From NCBI GenBank assembly GCA_021234155.1, contig JAJEKV010000794.1, positions 25,966 through 89,965 on the forward strand: DNA of 64,000 nt. The letters are read 5' to 3'. A model generated the notes under the pieces. The model had not been told where the DNA came from and made no database searches. It saw only the letters and a program-made list of their open reading frames with translations. The translations under genes and the position numbers were made by a program. This document shows positions 34,810 through 46,440 of this stretch, piece after piece (the first letter of the stretch is position 1; each line of letters starts with the position of its first letter). The DNA comes from Isoetes taiwanensis (Eukaryota > Streptophyta > Lycopodiopsida > Isoetales > Isoetaceae).

Positions 34810-35166
34810 ATGTGCATGTATGCTGCAGTGGACCAGGGCCATGTAGATAACCAAGTTGTGGTCATCAGAGTACCAGGCATTATTCATGGAGTTCCTGTTC
34901 TATTTCTTATTGATTGTGGTAGTACACATTGCTTTATTTCCCCAATGCTGGCAAAGAAATTAGATTTGAACATGATTATCCGGGACACTAGATATGTGGA
35001 GTTAGCTGATGGTAAAATTAAGACTTCTTATTCTATGTTAAACAATCTTGAATTCCAAGTAGGAGATCTTGAGTCTCACACTAGCTTTGAAGTATTGAGC
35101 CTAGGGAAGTATGATGCTATTCTAGGAATGTCATGGTTGAGACTATATAAAGCTTGCATTGATTGA
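34808..35166 (+). pseudogene. Ty3 copy B protease segment
   Basis: Reads MYAAVDQGHVDNQVVVIRV and then VLFLIDCGSTHCFISPML, the retropepsin active-site region. The usual D-T/S-G is DCG, a variant I know from other plant Ty3 elements. It continues to YDAILGMSWLRLYKACID-stop, with the second conserved ILGM block. A TGA at 35164 and a gap to 35340 interrupt the link to reverse transcriptase. Confidence 0.85.
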
Positions 35167-35365
35167 GGGAAGCAAATAGTTACATGAGATAAATATGTGC
35201 TGGAAGGATTGCCTTCATCATTAGTGGTTACCCCTTTGTCCCGAAAAAGCTTTAAGAAACAGATCAAGAAGGGTTGCATAAGAATAGGATGTGCATTGTT
35301 GTTAGATCCATTTTTTGGGTACCCCGGAGTTACAAGAACAACCTATTGCTCCTTAGATCCAGAAA

Positions 35366-36259
35366 GTGTTGGATGAGTTTTCTAATGTGTTTCCTAAAGA
35401 ATTAACAGAATTGCCTCCACATAGAATGGTAGATCATGAGATAGAACTTGTTCCAGGGGCTGAATCTACATCAAGGCCACCATATAGATTTCATGCATTA
35501 GAGATGGCTGAATTGAAGAAACAGTTAGGAGAATTATTGGAACAAGGGTTCATCCGGCCGAGTGTTTCTCTATTTGGGGCACAAGTTTTGTTTGTGAAAA
35601 AGAAAGATGGGACATTAAGGTTGTGTATTGATTATCGGATGCTTAACCAGATTACAATTAAGAATAGATATGCATTGCCTAGAGTTGATGAGCTCTTTGA
35701 CCAGTTGGGACAAGCTAAGTATTTTACAAAAATTGATCTACGATCTGGATATCATCAGATCCGGATCAAGGATACAGATATTTATAAGACTGCATTTAGG
35801 ACACGCTATAGACATTACGAGTTTGTTGTAATCTTTGTTTTGAATTGACAAATGCTCTCCGCCACCTTTATCGCCCTAATGAATGAGATATTCCGATCTT
35901 TCTTGGATGAGTTTATATTGGTTTACTTTGATGATATTTTGGTATATTCCAGGACATTAGAGGAGCATGTGGAACATGTAAAATAGACATTAGCTATTTT
36001 GCGACGAGAAAAGTTGTATGGTAAGCTATCTAAGTGTTCTTTTGCACAAACTAGATTGGTGTACCTTGGACATGTTATTTCAGAAAAGGGATTGGAGCCA
36101 GATCCTTCTAAGATTGAGGCAGTTAAGGATTGGCCTCTACCAAAGACGGTGAAGGAGATAAGGTCGTTCTTGGGATTAGCGGGGTATTACCGCAAATTTT
36201 GTTCTAAAATTTGCAAAGATTGCTGCTCCTTTGACTTCTTTGTTGGGCAAGAAGAATGA
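35366..36259 (+). pseudogene. Ty3 copy B reverse transcriptase
   Basis: The first frame (35366-35848) has [54 protein letters not shown] and [14 protein letters not shown] frame change in FVVIFVLN (35840-35850) hides the LTNAP block. The next part, in another frame, has VYFDDILVYS (about 35920-35948), the catalytic motif. An in-frame TAG follows EHVEHVK near 35985. It then reads LVYLGHVISEKGLEPDPSK and RSFLGLAGYYRKF. The order and spacing are standard for plant Ty3 pol. There are at least two disabling changes. Confidence 0.92.
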
Positions 36260-36839
36260 TTTGCATTGGACTGATAGTTGTCAGGAGAGTTTTCAAAAGT
36301 TGAAGGATATCTTGATTAGTGCACCAGTTTTAAGGATTCCTGACATGAATATACCCTTCCATGTAGTCACTGATGCTTCTGGGAAAGCTATAGGGGGAGT
36401 CTTGTTGCAGAATGGCCGAGTTTGTGCTTACATATCTCGTAAGTTGTCCTCTGCTGAACAAAATTACCCAGTGCATGATTTGGAAATATTGGCTATTATC
36501 CATGCCTTGAGGGTATGGAGGCATTATTTATTGGGTCGTCATTTCTTTTTGAAGACTGACCACCAAAATTTGAAGTATTTTGCAAAACAGCCATATTTGA
36601 ACAATAGGCAAAGGAGGTGGATGCAACTAAGAGAAGAGTACGACTTTGAAATTGAATATCAACCTGGCAAAGAAAATGTGATTGCTGATGCTTTATCTAG
36701 GAGGTCATTTTTAACCTCTATTAGTGTGTTGCAAGGACAATGGGATGCTGATATTCTTAGCAAATTGAGGAATGATCCATATTTTGCACCTATGGTGGAG
36801 AACCCTGTATGCATTGTCCAAGGGAGTTTTATATTATAA
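36231..36839 (+). pseudogene. Ty3 copy B RNase H
   Basis: Shows LHWTDSCQESFQKLK, VVTDASGKAIGGVLLQ, YISRKLSSAEQNYPVHDLE and LAIIHALRVWRHYLLG. It continues FFLKTDHQNLKYF and IADALSRRS, the complete Ty3-type RNase H block with its D, E, D and D positions. It overlaps the preceding reverse transcriptase frame by a shift near 36215-36240 and ends at a stop at 36839. Confidence 0.9.
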
Positions 36840-38619
36840 TGGTCGTATGTGCATTCCTAATGACCAGGAGTTGAGATTGAAATTGCTATATGAAGCACAC
36901 GATAGTCCATTAGCGGGCCACCCAGGGATACACAAAACTTTGAGGAAAATGCATCAGAATTTCTTTTGGCCGGGACAGAAGAAGATGGTTAAGGAGTACG
37001 TGGCTAAATGTTTGTCTTGTTAGAAGGTAAAAGCATCAAGGTTTAGGCAGCCTGGGGAATTGCAACCTATAGTAATTCCATCTTCCATTAGGAATTTTTT
37101 GAGATCATAAAAGGGCCTTCTAAGAACTGCTGACTAAGCTATATAAACTACCAATCAGAAAACAGAACTGGTAATCCAGTCAGCAAAACAGTTATAACTA
37201 ACTCACTATATCACATTTTCTAGCATAAGTATTGATAGAAAAGTCCAAATGGGCTCTTGTTTGGTACAATAGATAGATCTCATTGAGATCTTTCCAACCT
37301 TAGGTGGTTTGCATATCTTTTAGCCCGGTGAGGATAGTAAAAAATGGTAAAATCTATATTTTTGGAGTTTTAACAATCATAAGTGGTTAAAATATGTGCG
37401 ATGCACTAAGATTGGAAAGATCTCAACGAGATCTATCCATTGCACTAAACGAGAGCTCATTTGGACTTTTCTATCAATAGTTATGCTAGAAAATGTGATC
37501 CAGTGAGTTAGTTATAACAGTTTTGCTGACTGGAACCTCAGGCTCTGATTTCTGATTAGTAGTTCATTTATCTTCATTTGGCTTAGTTGGCATGTTTTGA
37601 AGGCCCTTTTTTAATCTCAAAAAAACCCTAATGTAAGCGGGAGAGTATTTCCATGGACTTCATTGTTGAACTTCCCCGGACATGTTCAAGTTGTTTATGT
37701 TGTGGTTGATCGACTAACTAAACAAGCCCATTTTATGCCCACAAAGACTAATGCTACAGCGATGGATATCTCTAATAGGTTGCATGGAATGCCGGCCACT
37801 ATTACATCGGATCGGGATACAAAGTTTATAAGCCAATTTTGGCAAGGGTTGTTTCAAAATATCGGGACTAAGTTATATGCCAGTACATCTTATCGTCCTC
37901 AGGCAGATGGCCAAGTGGAGCAAGTTAATCAAGTCTTGGAAGAGATGCTTAGGATGTATGTGCCTAGTCAACCAAAGGTATGGGATTCTTATTTGTACTT
38001 GGCCAAGTTTGCATACAACAACACTTATCAAGATTCCATCAAAATGAGTCCTTTTGAGGCAATGTATAGTAAGGAATGTCGTTGTCCTCTTAATCGAAGA
38101 GATCCTCAATGCAATGTTGAAGCAGCTAATGAGGTAGCAGAGGACATGGATACTCAACTAAGGAGACTTCGTCAGAACTTGGCTGTGGCACAAAATAGAC
38201 AAAAACAATATGCAGACACAAGACGTAAGCCACTTGAATTCCAAACGGGGGATTATGTGTTCTTGAGAATTAATCCCAAGCAGAGCTCGCTGGCACTTAA
38301 AAGTGCAGGTAAATGGGCCCCTAGGTATGCGGGTCCGTATGAGATTTTGGAACGCATTGGAAGGGTGGCTTACAGGTTGGAGTTACCTTCGCATTTGAAA
38401 GTACATAATCCTTCACATATGTTGGGGGACGATGATTTAGTAAGCAGGGAGAACTTTTTGTACCCCCGACCGAAGCGTATTTTGCGAGAGGAGACCCGTC
38501 GCTTAAGGAGGCGAACAATACGGAGATTTTTAGTTCAAGGGGCGGGTTGTTCTGAGGAAGATGCCATATGGAAAGATGCCAATTGGATTCTTCGTGAGTT
38601 TTCGGAGATGCGCCCATGA
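36840..38619 (+). pseudogene. Ty3 copy B integrase and chromodomain-like tail, split by a MITE
   Basis: The HHCC zinc domain lies at 36870-37023 (YEAHDSPLAGHPGIHKTL; KMVKEYVAKCLSC-stop). The core begins again after the MITE at 37632. The first catalytic block is VVVDRLTKQAHFMP, the second SDRDTKFISQFW, and the third QADGQVEQVNQ supplies the glutamate. Residues between AMDISNR and LHGMP are missing, a small deletion. The C-terminal part has YQDSIKMSPFEAMYSKECR, YVFLRINPKQSSLALKS and the GAGCSEEDAIWKDANWI tail. A stretch present in copy A (SNLRKYVF) is deleted near 38410. The tail resembles a chromodomain, so this is probably a chromovirus-like Ty3. Confidence 0.9.
37089..37630. mobile_element. 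Foldback MITE in the Ty3 integrase
   Basis: About 540 bp with two long inverted arms of roughly 220-240 bp each. The left arm begins TAGGAATTTTTTGAGAT and AAAAGGGCCTTCT. The right arm ends AAGGCCCTTTTTTAATCTC then AAAAAAACCCTA. Further matches include AACTAACTCACT, CACATTTTCTAGCATAA and GATAGAAAAGTCCAAATG. It interrupts the integrase between IPSS and the SISMDFIVELP block. No coding sequence. The outer bases are TA-rich (CATTAGG...CCTAATG); a TA or AT target duplication is possible but not certain. The arms have diverged, so the insertion is not recent. Confidence 0.85.
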
Positions 38620-38635
38620 GGACATGGGTTGAATT

Positions 38636-38649
38636 TTTGGAGGAGAGAC
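38636..38649 (+). promoter_or_regulatory. Polypurine tract of Ty3 copy B
   Basis: TTTGGAGGAGAGAC directly before the TGTAACGG LTR start. The same sequence stands before the LTR at 24267. Confidence 0.6.
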
Positions 38650-40694
38650 TGTAACGGACCTAGGATTTTGAGGTATGTTGTGGAATTATATTATTAAGGG
38701 GATGCAAGGGAACAATAAATTAAAATACCATGCAAAGTTAATACGCCGTATATGCAGAGATTATACGGGCAAATATGCTGGTAGTTAATAAATACAAATA
38801 CAGTGAATATCTTGATGCATGTGATGGTGGAACATTTTAGAAGGCGATAGATTGCAGCTGGATTGCTGAAGCAGCAAGTTGTGAGCAGTACTCTGGGAGC
38901 GTGTTGGAGTGCAGAGGAAGCAAGCGGGATTTCCAGGTGGGGATCAAGACTTACACCTGGGGTTTTCTAGCATTAGTATTATCAATGATTGTCTCTGGAA
39001 CCTGGCATAGATCTAGAATTGCATGATATTGGCGTGATTATAAACAAGCATGCATGGTTTGTAGATAGAGATTTTGAATAGTTAGAACTAGTTTGTAATA
39101 GATCCAATAATCTTCATCATGTAAACCTTTTAATCCATTACAGAAAAAGTTGAGAAAGCTTAGGACGACCAGAATCCTGAAGGTTGAATCCAGAAATATT
39201 GCAGAGGCAGGAACTGGCAAAGATGGCAGAGTTTTACTCGTATGCTGTGACGGCGATAGAACTTGTTAATCTTGGAGTGTTAGAGATGCATGAAATAGCC
39301 CTGGAACAGGCTGATTTGGGCCTCAGGGAGGTCGATTTGGGCAAAGGAAGTAGAATCAAAGAGATCCAGGCAAGTTCTAGCAGCAAATAATTTGATTTTG
39401 GTGGCCACGAACTGACCAAAAACCACGGGATTTGCGCCGCAAAACAGATCGAAATAGATGGAAACACCTTAGAAACCAAATTCGGGATGATTTGGAGGGT
39501 TAGGAGCTGGATCCGATGGCCTGGAGGCCGAAATTGGTGCTACATAACAAAAAAACAGTTAGTGCGAAATGATAAAATGTCAAAACATTTAGCCAAAGAG
39601 GCTAAGGTTATAAGTTAATAAGGTTAAGAAAAGATTAGTTAGGGATGAGCTAGGCTAGGGGAATTAAGCGAGAGATACAAGGCAAAGGAGTTATGAGCGA
39701 GAATAAAAGTTTGTGACGGAAGGCATGATACTAACTAGAGTCATTGAATAAACCGTTATTAGGATTATGAATCTAAATGAATAGACTTATTTACTTAGGG
39801 AATATTGGGAAATGATAAAGAATGTTTTATTTTAAATTTATTTGGGATGGTTGCATTTTGCATTATGCCTTGTAATGGACAGAATAAATATTGAATCATG
39901 GTTGGATTCTTTCTTGCGGCATAAAGTGGGTACTATGGAATTTGCTTGATGTTGAGCTTGTTAAGGCATGTGTCATAATGATAATGAATTGTAAATGGTT
40001 ACCTATGGTATAATTCTTTGATATAGACCTCTGGGGCCGGAGTCTAGGTGCGATGGTCTAGACTCACAGTTATTGCACAATGCTATGTAAATGGTTATTG
40101 GAACATCGGGCGTTGGTACCTTAGGGTACAACGTCTTGCATAGTCAAGTGGTCCTCCAATGCTGGACGCAGCGTGGATGGGTGTGTACACACGTGGTTAC
40201 CCCGCCTCTATGTCACTGGCCTGATCAGCCGAGTTGACCTTGCTCAGACCCAGAGGAATATTGGTTGCAATGTTTAATGCTATAATTGCTTAGCTATTAT
40301 ATATGTGGTCTTGAACGTTGGAATTATGTTGCAATGGTCATTACTTATAGTGGATACTCATGGTATACTTATGCATTGTGGATGTGCTTGTTGGACTAGT
40401 AACTTGGATTGCGGTGCAGGCTATGGTAAGGCTAAGTTATTATTTCTAGTTTAATGCTTTGTGTTGTTGATGCTAGACATGTCATAGATCCCCGGTCCCC
40501 ACTTAGCCCGTGTGATTAACCCCGTGGTTGATGGTGTGTAGTATGCAGATGCCCTGAGAGTAGCCAAGCTTGAAGGCGAGAGTAGAAGTGTGGATTGTCA
40601 GTTAAACAAACTTGATTATTATTATTATATATTGGCTTGAGGCTATAATTATTAAGAACATTAATTGTTGTGCGAGGTTATTGCCGGGTAATGG
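38650..40694 (+). repeat. 3' LTR of Ty3 copy B, 3'-truncated
   Basis: Matches 24267-26350 with scattered differences. Similarity ends at ...GGTAATGG (40694). The remaining ~155 bp of the LTR are replaced by a GGAA repeat and a minus-strand LINE. The target duplication on this side is therefore lost. Confidence 0.9.
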
Positions 40695-43085
40695 AAGGAA
40701 GGAAGGAAGGTTCTTTTATCGTCCCCATGGAGGCCAATCGACCTATGGGACCCAAATTACACGGGTGCAAAGAAGCCCGCTGTTACCCGGATTAAAAACC
40801 CCTTAGGAGGGAAAAACCATCGCGAAGAACAAACCCTACCGCATTTGTACAAATACACATATATACATCTGAATTCCCCAACACTCGTAGGCGCCAGGAA
40901 AGAGGTGAGTCCAAGCAGATCCAAAACCTTCCCGGAGGTAGGAGCCAAGGGACTTAACCGATGGCGATCGAGTAGCTTGTCTTGAGAAGCGCAGACCGTG
41001 TCGCACCAAGAGAATGTAGCGAGCCCGACCGACTATAGGCCGGGACAGCTCACGGAAGGCATGACTTTCATCCTCAACAACCCCCAGCCGAAGCAACACC
41101 GACAAAGCTCGGCCCTAGTGCGGTTCTCCAACCCACCCACCCGCCTCAAGCGAAGATGGTGGGCCCTCGCTCGAATGGACGCCGATAATCCCGCTTCTTC
41201 ATGGGCAATCGAGAACGCAGATAGAGCCGCGGGCCTCGAACCGTGGTGGGGTTTATGTGCTTTTGTAGTGTGCCACCTTTACGCTTTCGCAGCATGGTGG
41301 TCCCAGCAGCTTCCCCAGAAACAAGAGTCCAAGTACCCTCACCTATCAGCGTCAGGTGCACCGACGCACCTATGTGCATCTACGCCTGGCAGCCACCACT
41401 GGGCTCCCTTTGTCCTTCCAACAAGCCCCGAATCGCTATGGCTCATCACAGCCAGAAGCCAAGTCGCGCGGAGCCGAGTGTCGCCCATGTTGGCCACCTT
41501 CTCGAAATAGACAATGTGCCTATCGAGGGCCACATGCCGCAGGGCATGAATCCGCCTCTACCGCAACAAGATCCGATATGGAACCGAGGGCTTGACGCTA
41601 AGTGCCCGTGGTAAAAATGCCTTTCGACCTGCTCTAAGTCGTTCCAAGTCGCCAAAGACACCACCGGCCCCCACACCTCGACCCCATACAAAAGAACCGC
41701 TCGACCAAAGGTCCGGGAACAAATGTGACCGTGGCCCTGGGCCATACAACTCGCGTGACTATTGTTTTGCATTATGCATAGCGCTTTCCAACTCCGGTCA
41801 CCAAGGCTTAATGGATGCATCCCAATACATTGAGGGCGGGAATTCCACCACCGTGCACTTAGGCCGGGTGTGACCTCTACCATCCGCCTCTGGTAAGTGA
41901 GCCGGGAGGTGCCGGATGACGCGGAGGGGGATGAGGACCACCTTAGTCTTGGCTAGGTTGACCCGCATGTCCGCCGCTTGGCGTAACGTGTCCAGTGGCA
42001 TCTAGGTGTGCCCGCATTCCCCTCCGTGTATGGGCCAAGAGGTCCACATTATCCGCATAGATAAGTCGCCGGATCACCCGGTGCAAAGAGATGTATACCG
42101 CCCCCTATTGGCGCTAGCCAAAGCCTAACCGGGTCAATGTAAAGTCCAAAGAGTGTAGGTGAGAGAGGACAACCTTGCCCTAACTCCAATGCTATGGGCA
42201 AATGATCGCCCTTCCAGGTTGCATGCTTGCGTGGCAGCCTCGTGATAGTCGGTACAACCGTGTTTTGCAGATCCATAGGAGCCCCAAATGGTGCAATCGC
42301 CCACAACTTTTCAGGGGAACTGCAGGTCGAAAAGCCTTTGCAAAGTCCACAAAACAGCAAAGATGTGTCCTCCCGACAGTTCCTTCCTCGGCCCCGACCT
42401 GTGGTCCCCGAGTGTGAAGATGTGATCAATGGTCGAATGTCTGGCCTAAGCCTGCCTCGGTAAGTGCCCCGACTTCCGCTGCCTCGCCCATCCGTTACCG
42501 CCGTTTCCGAGAATGCCTGCGTTACCTGACTTGGCAAATCGAAATAACCATGATGGTTCTAGAATTACCGGATGATGTGGGTCCCCTCGCCTTTGTAGAT
42601 CGGAACAATCCCGCGTAGGTCCATGACCGGAAAACCCTCTTTGGCGCTACTGTTGGCGACGGTCTGTCGGGGCGGGCACCATGGGTTGTCCCCGCCCACT
42701 TGAGCAACTCCGCCAGCTAGAGCCATCCGTCGGCCGCCTTCCCATTAGCCCGGCGCCTGTATACTTCGACATCTTCTTCTCGCGGATCACAAATGATGGG
42801 CCATGTTGCGGGGGAACATCCGTCCGTGTTCCCGGGGGATCATAAAGCCGCTGCGTGAATCAAGCCCCCCGCTACCAGCGCCCCGCGATGTTCCCCTTGT
42901 TTGTCCGGGCCTGCAGAGTACCCCCTCGCCCGAGTAAAGCTCTCAGAGTGAAGATCGATGGGCAGGAACCCATTTCTCCCAGTGCCTTGCCGGTACCTTG
43001 CCTTTGTTTCCTTGAGGAAGACACCAGAATGGCCGGTGGCCTCGAGAGCTCGGCGGGTCCCGATCCACGTAGGCTCAAATTTGGC
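40695..43085 (-). mobile_element. LINE with a GGAA/TTCC tail, minus strand, degenerate
   Basis: The reverse transcriptase lies at about 42700-42050. Pieces in order are IVPIYKGEG-like text with SGNSRTIMVI, then CGLCKGFSTCSS (from the usual FVDFAKAFDTV), then LELGQGCPLSPTLFGLYID, the polymerase B/C boundary. Next is VLLYGVEVWGPVVS (41883-41446), a typical post-RT block. The C-terminal zinc region has MKKRDYRRPF and LGVVEDESHAF (41105-40836). The 3' end is a conserved block (CCTATGGGACCCAAA on the plus strand) and a GGAAGGAAGGAAGG tract at 40694-40710 in place of poly(A). GC-rich and full of frameshifts. Related to the remnant at 45.8-46.4 kb. The 5' limit near 43085 is set by loss of similarity to LINE-like protein. 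Confidence 0.8.
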
Positions 43086-44825
43086 CGCTTTTCACGCTTT
43101 TTTTTTTGGCATTTTTTCCTGTCAAAAATAAAATTTGTATTGCAAATGAAAGGTAGCCAATGACCAAATGCCTGTCATATAGAAAGGCCATCAAAATACA
43201 TATTTGTCATTTGAAAGGCTAGAAAATTAAATTGTCCTGTCATTTTTTTTATTTTCTTATCTTTTTGTAAATAAAATGATAGATAGATAGATAGATATAA
43301 TATATAGGCCCATATACAAAAATATATGATCCATCCCAACAACCTTTACAAGAAACTTATCGCAGTAGCCTAGCGGCCGCTTAACGTTCTCTTTCCCAAC
43401 TCGTCTATACATGCTAGAACATGCAGAATTTGAACTGCATTTTGTTGCCTTGTGTTCGGTGCCCGCACATCAAGGCTGGAGCTTCCCCACAATTGAATTT
43501 TGGATTTAGTATTTGAAACTCGTTTAGATCTTTAAAATTTCAGTGCTCTCCAGGCCTTTGATTAAGGCTTCCCGTGAAAACTTCTAGTTGTTAAAGACGG
43601 CTGCCTACTGGGAACTCAGCATATTTTGATCATGACAACCACGGACAAAAGTATTTCGATAAATCAAATACATAGATTGTATTAGCACCTAATCAAATGG
43701 ATAGATTGTATTAGCTCCTATACCATTTTCCGTGTTTCTAAATTCTTTCAATGCAACATGTATAACCGAGGTTTCTACATCATGAAATGCAAGAAATTCC
43801 GAACAAGCAGAAATGGATGAGATTCCTCAACACAAACATTCTTACATACCTAGAATGCTTGAAGGCGTCTGCATGCACACACAATACCTACAATATTAAA
43901 ATGGAAAATATGAACTAACACAATAAGCTCGGAAGCAAGAGATAAAACACAAAAATATGCCACCATTTTGCCCTCAGAATGTATAAATCAAGGGCTTTAC
44001 CTTACGCCATGGAGCCCAAAACTGCATTTATACTTTGCTGAATTAGGATGACATCGCGGGCCATTAAGAACGAAAAATGAAACCAAAGACACATAAAGAT
44101 GCTAGAGTTGTGCCGGACTATAACACCCGAAAGGCTCACCTGAAAATATTAAGAGATTGATTTCCCATGTAAATTTGGCAACCGACAACAAGATCTGAAT
44201 TATGGTGGACCATCATTGTCAAAAAGAAATAATCCCATCCGAAGTTCCACGGGCCAAAGAAAGACCCAAATTGGGTTCGCGGCAAAACCTTCACAATGTC
44301 TCAAATGTATCTCATCAAAAACGTTCTATAAGCTCATGGAAAAAGTTCTTGAATGCCACAAGTTTGGGATAAGGCAGAGGCAGATGCACCACTTTCTAAG
44401 AAGACGATCAAAAAATCGGGCCTCACTTTGGCCCATAACAAGAATTGATCTACCTAGACTAACATGTAAATTCAAACAACCATCGAGAAGCAAATGGCCT
44501 TGGCCCATAACATGTCGATCCACCTAGTCTAAGAAGTAAATTCAAAGCAGAACCATCTCGGAAGCAAATGGCCGAGCTTTACATCCAAAGATAGGCCATA
44601 AAAACCGATTTTGAACCGCAAGACCATAGTAATGCCGCTTTTGCCTTATATGGTGTCGATCTACTGTGGATGCGAATCTTGCGCGATATAGAAAAAAAGT
44701 TAAACCTAAGTAGAGCATAAAAATGGCAACTACCGATATGGGCCCATCTTTTATCTAAAATGTTTGGGGTTTTCCAAATCGGCTCCAAAGCACCCTTTTT
44801 GGATTTAAGCTTCGGTCTTTGGATT
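43086..44825. other. Stretch without a recognisable gene
   Basis: Starts with T-rich sequence and a GATAGATAGATAGATAGATA simple repeat near 43278. A tandem duplication of about 73 bp lies at 44430-44574: each unit opens with GGCCCATAACA and holds GATC[TC]ACCTAG[AT]CTAA and GAAGCAAATGGCC. No coding signal is convincing. Confidence 0.5.
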
Positions 44826-45223
44826 CGAACTTCAGCGTGGAAGATCCATATCATACAGGCAAATCATACAGGCGGCCACACTGGCACCAAAAAAAACTCG
44901 TGGGCAGAGCTCCCCTAAATACACACAAATAAATTTTCCTTCTATTTTGTCCTGCAGATTTTTTCGGCAATCATTCTTATGCGTAAAAAACCCTTGAGCT
45001 TCCTCGGCATATACTCTGTTATTTGCGAAATACTGATCCACCTTGTTTGATGTCGCCATATACTAGACGGAATCCTTGCTTTCGTTTAGGAAGAAGCAAA
45101 CGCATTCTCTGACATTTTTTTATAAGCTTAGCCTGAAGAATCAATCTGAGTTAAAAACCGAGATCGAATTTATGCTCAACTGGTTATCTGGCCAACGAGA
45201 AGCAAGGCTTGTGTTCCACCTTC

Positions 45224-45412
45224 TCAAAGATGTTCCCGAACACAGAAGAAGAAATAACAGAGGATAAAAGGCAAAAAAGGGCATACCATTGCCGGAATGT
45301 TGCTTGGGAGTTGAGGTAAACTTCCCTTTCGCCGATTCAAACAGGTTAGTGGAAGGTGCTCCTCTAGAGAACCAGATATGAATTCAAGAAACTTTCGCTT
45401 CTTGGAAGCCAT
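45224..45412 (-). CDS. Possible first exon of an unidentified gene
   Basis: An ATG at 45412-45410 opens MASKKRKFLEFISGSLEEHL and LTCLNRRKGSLPQLPSNIPA, then a GTATGC that could be a splice donor (about 45285). About 50 bp upstream lies TTATATAAAAG, a good TATA box. A second coding-like minus-strand piece begins at 45059 (MATSNKVDQYFANNRVYAEE). I cannot tell whether it is a later exon or a separate relic. No domain is recognised. Confidence 0.3.
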   Translation of the reverse strand: MASKKRKFLEFISGSLEEHLPLTCLNRRKGSLPQLPSNIPAMVCPFLPFILCYFFFCVREHL

Positions 45413-45457
45413 AGCAAAAGGTTCGGCTGCACATCTCGATCTGGGATTCATCCTGGC

Positions 45458-45468
45458 TTTTATATAAG
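45458..45468 (-). promoter_or_regulatory. Possible TATA box for the exon at 45412
   Basis: CTTATATAAAA on the minus strand, about 50 bp before the ATG. The implied 5' UTR is short, so confidence is low. Confidence 0.3.
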
Positions 45469-45800
45469 AGGTCGCCCATTCGTCATAAACCAAGGCATCT
45501 CGGCTACGAAGCTCATATATTCCCAGATCTTGGCCTGTGTACGGACCCTTCCATGGCACTAATCATCCAATCCGACCAGATATTAGGTTCGATGGTTGCA
45601 ATTGCACAATTCGATGGCTGCAATGATTATGTCTGCAGCAAGTGGAGCCTATATCGGATAGACTATTAATGGCGCTGTTTCTCTGTTTTTTGGTTATTTT
45701 TTATTTTTTTAAGGAAGTTTTACACGTGTCTCCTTCATAGATTTTCTTGGCGAAAAAATATTAGGTTCAAACAAAAAACCCAACTGCTTTATATATGTTT

Positions 45801-46440
45801 AGAATAGAATAGAATAGGTTTTTAGCGTCCACGGAGACCAACTGGCCTATGGGACCCAAACAAAAAGAGAGCAGCAAGCGTATTACTGACAGGATTAAAA
45901 AAACCCCCGCCCCGAAGGGTTTTCGAGGGAAAAACCTTAACAGTAATAAGCATGCTGGCAGATTGTACAATTGCATAGGACAGTTCAAGACCGTCCCGTA
46001 GGACAAAAACGAGTCCGTGCATCCATAACCTCCTGGAGGTATGACCCCAACTCGACGCCAGAAGTCAATAAGCGATGCAACTATTGGCCAGCACTAGTAG
46101 TCGAACATACCTCTCTGGGATATGGGCAAATGCCGGGCAGATCTGGAGGGTATGACATTCATCCTCAACCGCATACCGGTGGCAACACTGGCAAAGCCTT
46201 TGCTCTCGTGCTTCCCGAGCCCAACGCCCTGTTTCAATGCGGAGGCGATGTGCACCCGTGCGAATGGAAGCTATAAGTCTGCGCTTCTTCATGGGCAGCT
46301 GGGTGTACAAGTACTGGTGTGGGCCTCTTGTGAGCCTAGGATTGACTTGCTGCTGATAGTGTGCCAGCTTAACGTGCGTCAGAGCCTCTGCATCCCAGAG
46401 CTTGCGAAGGAAAGTAGCATCCATTAGAAGATAATCAATC
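45801..46440 (-). mobile_element. 5'-truncated LINE with an ATAGA-repeat tail, minus strand
   Basis: The frame 46496-46065 has TRGPHQYLYTQLPMKKRRL, RTGAHRLRIETGRWAREA and RLCQCCHRYAVEDECHTL. It ends in ICPAFAHIPERYVRLL, the C-terminal CCHC-like zinc region of plant LINE ORF2. The 3' end is AGAATAGAATAGAATAGG at 45801-45818, a pentanucleotide tail in the place of poly(A). It shares a 3' block with the 40.7-kb LINE (CCTATGGGACCCAAA; GGATTAAAAA..CCC). Only the last 0.6 kb is present. Confidence 0.8.

Noticed and set aside
41243-41873. Plus-strand ORFs of 79-123 codons
   Set aside because: GC-rich shadows of the minus-strand LINE.
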